NCBI RefSeq assembly: GCF_003265705.1
Contig: NW_020312904.1
Location: 730,924 to 794,923, forward strand
DNA: 64,000 bases
Source: Callorhinus ursinus
Lineage: Eukaryota; Chordata; Mammalia; Carnivora; Otariidae
Direction of reading: 5' to 3'
Translations under genes and position numbers: made by a program
Notes under the pieces: model-generated
What the model saw: the letters and a program-made list of their open reading frames with translations, nothing else
What the model was told of the DNA's origin: nothing
Databases searched by the model: none
Shown here: positions 57,346-64,000 of the stretch, piece after piece
Numbering within the stretch: the stretch's first letter is position 1
Layout of the letters: each line of letters starts with the position of its first letter

Positions 57346-57650
57346 GACTGATGCCGTAGGCAGCCCCGCGACGGGCCTCCAGGAGAGCAGAGAGTGGTCT
57401 TCAGGGATCGGGGGAGGAGGGAGTGGCCTGCAGGGAGCGGGGGGAGGTGAGCCGGGCCTCTGGACAGGGAAGACTTGGGGCCGAGCAGGCAGCACTGTGG
57501 CTGCTCCAGAGCTGGAGGGACAGGAGCTTCCTTGGGGGGGGGGTCAGGCTTTCTGGAACTTTCTCAGCAGAGCAGATGGTCAGGGGGCTGGCTCTGTGGG
57601 AGCCAGGGAGGGTGTAGGCAGCTCCACGAGGCATCTTCCCCAGACTTTAA
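57346..57650. other. GC-rich interruption in LINE sequence
   Basis: Contains a run of ten G at 57534-57543. Unrecognised. Confidence 0.35.
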
Positions 57651-58080
57651 GGAAAGTTCAGGGCAGTATTGGTCAAACTCCAGAAAAAGACAAAGCTCCC
57701 CAATTTATCTTACAAAGCAGACTGATTTTGTTATCAAAATCTGAAGGGATGCCAAAACGTCAAAATGCAACAAATAACGGCACACACCGATAGCCCAGCG
57801 CCACAGGGGAGACCGTCAGCAGATGGACTTAGTGATGGGGCAGGACCCTAACACCTCACAATTAAACCAAGCATTGGCAGCAATGCACGGGCTGTTGCAA
57901 ATCAGAAAATCTATGAGCACCATCCATGGAAATCCAATGAAACAAAGGAAAAACTTATTATGAACAGATTCCAAAAATTGTCTTGTGACATCAGCAACTT
58001 TTCCGAACAGGAACTTTAGACAACACAGCAGAGAACCTCCTGCCCTGACTCCCCCTGCAACACATCAGAAGCATTTCAGG
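57651..58080 (+). mobile_element. Ancient LINE ORF2 remnant, continued
   Basis: 'ttggtcaaactccagaaaaa', 'gttgcaaatcagaaaatcta' and 'aatgaaacaaaggaaaaact' fit the next part of an old L1 ORF2 on the plus strand. Confidence 0.45.
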
Positions 58081-58342
58081 ACAGACAGAAACGAGGCGGG
58101 GCTTCTCCCTCCCACGTCCAACCCCATCCCCTGGGGGGGCTCAGCACCCGCAGTCACGGAAACATGGAGAAAACAAACCTGACCTACAGAAACGCGGTGC
58201 TCTCGCCTTTGGAGAGACGAGGACGTCTGCACACGCGGAACACTCGTGTGGCTCCGCAGGGAGACACGGCCCGAGGCGAGAAAGTGGGACCGCGGAGACG
58301 TGGTCTCCTCCCATCTGGCCCACGGCGCCGATGCTGAGGGAG
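58081..58342. other. GC-rich unique sequence
   Basis: No supported feature. Confidence 0.35.
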
Positions 58343-58474
58343 AAAGACAGTCACGTGCACGCACACACGCTTACACACACGTGCACACGCACGGTCACAC
58401 ACACACGCACAGTCACACACATGCACACGCACGGTCACACACACACGCACACGCAGTGACACACACATGCACGG

Positions 58475-58510
<36 letters not shown>
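58343..58510. repeat. CA-rich mosaic microsatellite with 40-bp internal period
   Basis: CA repeats broken by cg, gt and tg units. A 29-base segment at 58382-58410 recurs exactly at 58422-58450. The 3' end is a pure CA run at about 58478-58510. Confidence 0.93.
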
Positions 58511-58511
<1 letters not shown>

Positions 58512-60487
58512 ACTCAAGACCAGGTCCCACAAGAAAACGAACAGCTCGTCTGCGTGAGGACGTGCACCAAGACCACACTGCCCTCTTCTTAGTGAACACG
58601 CAAACTTACCGCCATCTCTCTCAGAGCCCTGCCTGGCCTCGCGCTGGGCCCCGCTCTGACTCATGGAGGTAACAGAGGCTTCAGCCAGAGCAAGGTTTTA
58701 GGACGTCGTTTCGTCCGAATGCTGTTGGCTGGGCGTGAAGGTGTGGTCCTCTCCGCGGGGTGGGTGGGGGCACAGTGGGCGCATCCACGACTCCTGCCCG
58801 AGGACTCACTGCCCTGGGGGAGGGGAGAGTGGGGGCAGGGCAGCCACATCACAGTGACCTTGGCCCCACGGAGGGGCCAGTGAGAAACGGACGCTGCAGG
58901 TGACCTAGCCCAATGCTCGTCTGACTGATGGGGACTCGCGGGCTCCTGGGACCTCCTGTGCCTCCCGACCACGTCTGTGGGACGCTGGCCCTCCTGGTCA
59001 TGCACAGGCTGCATGGCTCTGTCCCAGTGTGCTTCCGTGCAGCGGGGTCTTCTCTGCAACCACTCTCCCAGAGGCGGGCCCCTCTCTCCGGCGCCTATGG
59101 ATTTGCTCAGGGGTCCCTCTTGGAGGCAGTGGCCCCCTCATGGCTGCCAACTGGGGGGAGTCTCATGCAGGCTCCCGAGAGGGTTGCTGCCCTGCATGGC
59201 CTCAGCCCCAGATGGACGTGTGCTCACGGGGAGGCTGTCCTAGGGGACTCTCAGGGCCAGGCGTGGCTTTGGTGTTCGACACGAAGGCCTCAGGTGCCAG
59301 GCCGGGGCTTGTGCCATGGATGCCACACTCTCAGCCCTGACATGCCACGTCCGAAACTCTGCATGGCAGGGGCACCTGAAGTGTTCTTGTAAAGGACGGG
59401 GGCAGCGCATTTCCTCCCCTGGGCGTCTCACCTTTGAAAGCCGGTCTGGAGCTCTGTCAGCTCAGAAAACCTGGCGACTGCGTGGAGCACTGGGTTCAAA
59501 TAAAATCCACGTGAGCCGGGCCTGGGCTTCGGGGGGTGCGGCTGCCCCCAGGCAAGGCCCATCATGGGATGTCAACTCTGCTGTCCGACAAACAGGGATG
59601 AAATGAGGCTGTGGGGCCCCTGAGCTGAGGCCCAGGAGCCGGGTCAGAACGGCACACATCTTCCTCCCCCTCGGTGTGCCTGCCCTTCAACCCCTAGAGG
59701 TCTCTCCTCCACTTTGTGCCACTCACTCCGAGCGGGGGACTGGGCTCCGACGACGGGGACAAGCAAGCTGTGGGGTCTGACCAGACGTCCGGCCGCGCTC
59801 AGCCCAGCAGGTGCTGAAAGTGCTCCTGGTTCTCGGTTCCTCTGCTCCATTCCCCAGGGTTCTCCGTCGAGGCTGGCTCCAGCCCCCCTCCAGGAGCCCT
59901 GACAGCCACTGCAGGTGTGCGTGGCTCACAGTGGGGTCTGGTGCCCCGTCACTCTTCCCGGGAGCAACTTCTCTGCCCACCACCCTGGTGGTGGCTTCCA
60001 CGTCTGACGCGGGGCTTCGCGTGTGGCAGAGCTCGGTGGGCGCGGGTCCAGTTCTGCAGGGGGGATGGGGATAACAGGCTTTTCCTCCTTCCCTCCGGAT
60101 GCTTCCTTTAATTGCAAAAGCATTTTGCTGATGACAAGCACAAGGCGAGTGGGGGTGGGGTGGGGTGGGGGAGGGGCAGTCTTGTCTCCCGCATCTGTAC
60201 CCACCGAGGCTCTTCGCTTCTGGTCAGCGGTTGCTGCAGGTGGGTCTGCAAACACCCAGGGCTGCCTGGACATGTTTGTGTCTCCAAACGCACCTTATTC
60301 CTGAGGCGGAGCCTCAACCAGCTCTCCACACTCGGGGCAGACACCTGAGAAGTACGCCGAGGGGCCGGGGGCAGCCCGTGGTCATTGGCCGGGCAGGACA
60401 CCCTGCAGGTGGACAGCAGGTGCTCCCTCCACCCCCTCCCTGAGATCCCTGCCCTGAGCAAGGGGAAGGTGTCTCATCCAATAGGAC
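58511..60487. other. GC-rich unique sequence, no recognised gene
   Basis: Frames on both strands at 58928-59392, 59926-60461 and elsewhere overlap and show no domain. A strong G-run cluster lies at 60151-60176. Confidence 0.4.
60151..60176 (+). repeat. G-run cluster with high G-quadruplex potential
   Basis: Five consecutive runs of four or five G are separated by single bases (t, t, t, a). Single-base loops favour a very stable parallel quadruplex. Confidence 0.85.
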
Positions 60488-60540
60488 TTTGATGACAGAG
60501 CAGGAAGGTAAGCTTTTGATGACAGAGCAGGAAAGTAAAC
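60488..60540. repeat. 27-bp tandem duplication, two copies
   Basis: 'tttgatgacagagcagga' starts both 60488-60514 and 60515-60540. The copies differ at one base in the shared core. Confidence 0.92.
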
Positions 60541-61552
60541 AAGCCCATGCTTGTTTGGTAATATGGTGACGAAGGGTCTGTGGGCAGTGAGGACAGAGCC
60601 CTGGAGGCCCTGCTCCGAGCAACGGTCCTGCCCTGTGTCTCTGTGGGGGCACCCCATGGGCTGCTGCTTCCTGGGACTTGCAAACCCCGCATGACTCTTC
60701 TGGGGCTGGTGCATGCTTGTCAGCACACTGCAGGGACGGGGTGGGGAGGGCTGGCCATGTCCTGCTTCCTAGGGGGCAAGGACAGCAGCCTTGCTGGCTG
60801 CTTCATGGCCCTCGCCACTGGCCAGACGCGGGGCCCATTTCCCGTTGTGTTGTCAATGCCCCCCACCCCCGATATCATGTTTTTGTGCCACGTTGCCCCA
60901 AACCTGGGCCTATGGCTGGCCCCACTGCTCCTTCCCACCTGCCCACGTTGCTGGGCTGAAGGTGCTAGGATGGTGGGTGAGCCTCTGCTGGACTGAGCAC
61001 AGCTGACCCCTCCGAGTCCGCCTTCCGTCACCCGCAGCTCCCAGTGGCCGGCACAGGGAGACCCTTCCCCTCGAGGGCAGCAACCTCCCTCCCTGTGCTG
61101 GGCTGTCTCCTCCCCCAGCTTCGTCACCACACACCCTGCTCTCCGCTGGGTCTCTGCTGCGCTGGGCCAGCCAGCCCGGATCTGGAGCCAGAAGCCAACG
61201 GAGACCAGGCTTCTCATGGGTGGAGCTGTGGCCCCAAAGATACACCCGCCCGCGAATGTGACTGTACCCTGGATGTCCTCCCGTGAGTGACCTGCGGGCG
61301 GGACCACCGTGGAGCAGGGCGGGCCCTAAAGCCATGACGAGGGTCCCCATATGTGACACACCAAGGAGACATGGGGCTGTGAGGACCGCCGGCAGGCTGA
61401 CAGCGGATGCTCTGCCCAGAGCCTCCAGAAGGAACCGCCCACCACACCTGGATCTCCGGGTCTGGTCTCCGGGACGTGAGAACACAAATATGGGTTGTTT
61501 TAAGTCTCTGGTCTGAGGTGCTCTGTCTCGGCCGCCCCTGGAAACTGACCCT
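60541..61552. other. GC-rich unique sequence, no recognised gene
   Basis: Two minus frames of 195 and 191 codons overlap each other and a plus frame of 138 codons. None has a recognisable pattern. Confidence 0.4.
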
Positions 61553-61704
61553 TAGTTGTGCCCTTCAGACGCCCACATGGGCCGTGGCTCACGGGACTCT
61601 CCACACCCACCTGCCCTTCTCGGCGGGGAGGAGGCGAGCCGGGGCCTGGGAGACCACAGCTCTGCTTCAGACACAAGCTTCTTTTATACACACAATAAAA
61701 ATGC
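61553..61704 (-). repeat. Inverted permuted duplication, copy 1
   Basis: Read on the minus strand, the order is block A (61704 to 61597) then block B (61597 to 61553). Both blocks recur on the plus strand at 62909-63061 in the order B then A, with four mismatches over 153 bases. Confidence 0.96.
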
Positions 61705-62185
61705 TAATTAAATTATAAATGAATCTGGGGAAAAAAGATCCCATCTTTCCAAGCATCACCCCAGCTACATTTTCCTCCAAAGACCTCCCTAAAAGTGTCA
61801 CTACGTCCGTGACTGTCCCCGACGGCGGACGGGCTTTCCTTCCTCAGTTACGGGCAGTAACAGTCAACAAAAAGACGTCTGTGCCTTTGGGCTACAATTA
61901 GATCAAGGTTGGATTTGCACTTGGCTTTAATTACTAATAGATTAATCCAAGCCTAAAAGACCATCTGTAATTAGCATTTTGTTGATTGATTTGTTGCAAA
62001 GAAATGACCCTGATTATGTTCTTAGTAATCAGTTTAGAGCTAATTGCCTTTCTTTCATTAAAATACAAAGAGACATCCATAAAAAGTGGTCAAGGTGTGT
62101 GGGTATCGTAAATGCACCCAGTCACCAGCTTGTCACAGGCAGCCTCTTTGATTTTCTTGGAAATCTAATTATTCGATGAATTAGG
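61690..62185. promoter_or_regulatory. TAAT-rich island, strong candidate enhancer
   Basis: The longest AT-rich non-repetitive block. It contains 'atgctaattaaattataaat' near 61701, 'tttaattactaatagattaa' with an OTX/bicoid-type TAATCC core near 61935, 'gtaattagcattttg' near 61970, a PBX-HOX-like TGATTGAT in 'gttgattgatttgttg' near 61982, and 'tctaattattcgatgaatta' near 62164. The left edge overlaps the permuted duplication. Conservation and function are inferred. Confidence 0.42.
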
Positions 62186-62906
62186 GATGTGACCTCCACG
62201 GGAAGGCTGACGGGTGACTTGCAGACATCGATCGCCCGAGGGAAGGCCGAGCCTGCACCGCAGCCAGGAGGCTGATTTGTTGTTGACAGAAAGGCCAGCG
62301 TCAGTAATTAAAGGCTGGCCACACCGCTCAAAAAAGGCAAAATATTCAGAGATCGCAATTAAGTCCCAGGTAGCGACAATGCCCGATTAGACGTGGGCCT
62401 TCTCGCTCTAGATAAAAGCAAAACCAGACAGTTCCCAGAGGGGCAGGTCCCAAAAGGGAGAATTCCTGCTCTAAGGGGAGGTCAGCAGCGGATGGGGTGC
62501 ACACGGGGATCCTCACTGCACGGCTCCCGGGGGTCCCGCCAGAAAATCGCCGCTGCCGCGCTCACCCATGTGCCTGAAAACCTGCTGTGAGTCACAGCAA
62601 GCCGAGGAGAAGCGTCCACATCAGGGGGAGCAGCCCCCGCCGCGGCTCCTGGGGATGCTGCCTGGGCGAGGGGCCCCTGGGCACCTGCGCGGTTTCCCGC
62701 CCGTGGGGCTCCCCGTGCGGGCGTCTGTCTCCAGGGCTCCCTGAATGTCCACCTCTGGGCTCCTGTGTCCAGGCCCCGGGGCTGCAGCAATTACATTTTC
62801 TTCTGTGGCGCAGGGAACGCAAGCAGACCCACACGGACGTGCGAGGCCACCAGTCCTGCGGGGAGCGTGAGGGGCCATGGCTGCCCACCCGAGCCCACAG
62901 TGACTT
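62186..62906. other. Unique sequence, GC-rich after about 62500
   Basis: No gene recognised. AT-rich parts at 62290-62380 ('agtaattaaaggctgg', 'gatcgcaattaagtcc') could belong to the preceding island. Confidence 0.4.
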
Positions 62907-62908
62907 GA

Positions 62909-63061
62909 GTCCCGTGAGCCACGGCCCATGTGGGCGTCTGAAGGGCGCAACTAGCATTTTTATTGTGTGTATAAAAGAAGCTTTTGTCTGAAGCAGAGCT
63001 GTGGTCCCCCAGGCCCCGGCTCGCCTCCTCCCCACCGAGAAGGGCAGGTGGGTGTGGAGAG
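62909..63061 (+). repeat. Inverted permuted duplication, copy 2
   Basis: Block B is 62909-62953 and block A is 62954-63061. Relative to copy 1 the pair is inverted and its block order is rotated, with joins at 'caacta|gcattttt' and at a two- to three-base 'gag' overlap. Confidence 0.96.
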
Positions 63062-64000
63062 GGCAGGCGCGCGGACCCCGCGGCGGGGAGTGCGCGGTCA
63101 GCCCCTGGGGGAGAGGCTCCCGCCAGCGCCTGGCGGGCGGGCCAGGGTCTCCAGGAAGGGAGCGCCTCGACTACACGGAACCTCGTGCCTCTGCACGCCC
63201 ATCCCCCGGGGCCTCCTTAAAGGCCTTCGTGCTGTCTTGATTTATGATTTTAGAGCGAATGTACGTTGAGTTTATTTTCCAAGTCCAGGACTTCCTCGGG
63301 AGAGCTGACGGGGGCAGCGGGAGGACCGAGGTCACGGTGCCCCTGGACATGGGCCTGAGGGTAGGGAGGAAATCATCGGGGTCCTGACCGCCGGCCTTGC
63401 TTGGCGGGAGCCAGCTACGGAGAAACAGCTTCTACCCGCTGGATGGCAGGGTTTCGCTCACTGGACGGGCGCGTCCTGATCTCCGCCGACCGTCTGGGCC
63501 TCTGGGCGTCAGCTGACGGGGAGCCCGGGGGATGGGTCCCTGCAGACGCGCCCGAAGGGGACCGGCCTTCACCCCAGGTGCGTGTGTGTTGGTTTTTGTC
63601 TGCAGGGTTTGGGTGCCGGTGGCGGGCTGCTGGCTGCTGCGTGTGTGGCCCCTGGCTCACGGCTTCGGGGACAGAGAGGCTCCGGGAAGCTGAGAACGGA
63701 GGGGCAGACCCCTGTGTCCTGGGCGGCTCCTCCCAGGGGACGGGCCGGCGCTGATGAGCGGGGTGGGTCTTGGGGACTGTGGCACATGCGTGACGCGGCT
63801 CAGACGACCTGGCAGGATGGCTTCCATCAGAAGCGTCCACGAGGAATTGATAGCCCGTCTGTCTGAAGGCCAGGGTCGTCCCCGGGTCTGAGCTGATGAT
63901 GGACAAACCTGGGGTCGGGGCGAGAGACGCCGGTGGGTTTTATTCTCCGGTTTCCTCGAGGACAGCGGTGGCGAGGGGCCTCCGAGTCCCAGGGCTGCGT
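63062..64000. promoter_or_regulatory. CpG-rich sequence at the window end
   Basis: 63062-63200 and 63385-63565 have roughly one CpG per ten bases. This may be the edge of a CpG island whose gene lies outside the window. No exon or start site is recognised inside, and frames on both strands overlap. Confidence 0.35.

Noticed and set aside
57371..57387. 17-base match to the SINE tail insert and to 13886-13902
   Set aside because: A 17-base GC-rich match is expected with fair probability by chance in 64 kb, so it is not treated as a third copy.

Overview
This is a piece of a placental-mammal nuclear genome, almost certainly a carnivore. Seven copies of the tRNA-Lys-derived carnivore SINE (Can-SINE) are present, five of them with clear target-site duplications, together with LINE-1 pieces whose 3' ends have the carnivore form. 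I see neither the dog-specific SINEC_Cf type nor the cat-type SINE tail. The best guess is therefore a non-canid caniform (bear, seal or mustelid group), but this is an inference from seven elements and the species cannot be read from the window.

I find no protein-coding gene. All open frames are short, lie in GC-rich or low-complexity DNA, overlap frames on the other strand, or belong to LINE-1. The only sequence of recognisable coding origin is the broken 3' part of a LINE-1 ORF2 (36759-38646, minus strand), itself interrupted by a SINE. No rRNA, tRNA or snRNA gene is visible. The window looks intergenic or deeply intronic.

Layout: 1-8.7 kb holds unique sequence with MER5- and MER20-like DNA transposon relics, old L1 pieces and one SINE. 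8.75-9.67 kb is a long CAY (CAC/CAT) trinucleotide array ending in a 100-N assembly gap. 10-20.8 kb is GC-rich unique DNA with SINEs, MIRs and AT-rich islands. 21.2-24 kb is an ancient L1 split by two MLT1 LTRs and one further LTR-like element. 24-30 kb is mostly unique, with two striking TAAT-rich islands. 30-34.5 kb is old L1 sequence with an ATCC tetranucleotide array. 34.8-35.7 kb is CpG-rich. 36.5-38.6 kb is the youngest L1. 39-50.8 kb is mostly GC-rich unique sequence with AT-rich islands. 50.8-51.45 kb is a perfect 80-bp inverted repeat. 51.45-58.1 kb is a graveyard of old L1 copies in both orientations. 58.3-64 kb is GC-rich, with a CA-rich mosaic, a G4-type tract and an inverted, circularly permuted 153-bp duplication.

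The most notable points are three rearrangement scars (the 80-bp perfect inverted repeat, the permuted inverted duplication, and a 25-bp block shared between a SINE tail and unique DNA 2.6 kb away), the hierarchical CAY array that ends in the gap, and the recurring AT-rich, homeodomain-motif-rich islands in otherwise GC-rich unsequenced-gene DNA, which look like candidate conserved regulatory elements. Family names for old repeats come from recognising remembered consensus features, not from a database search.
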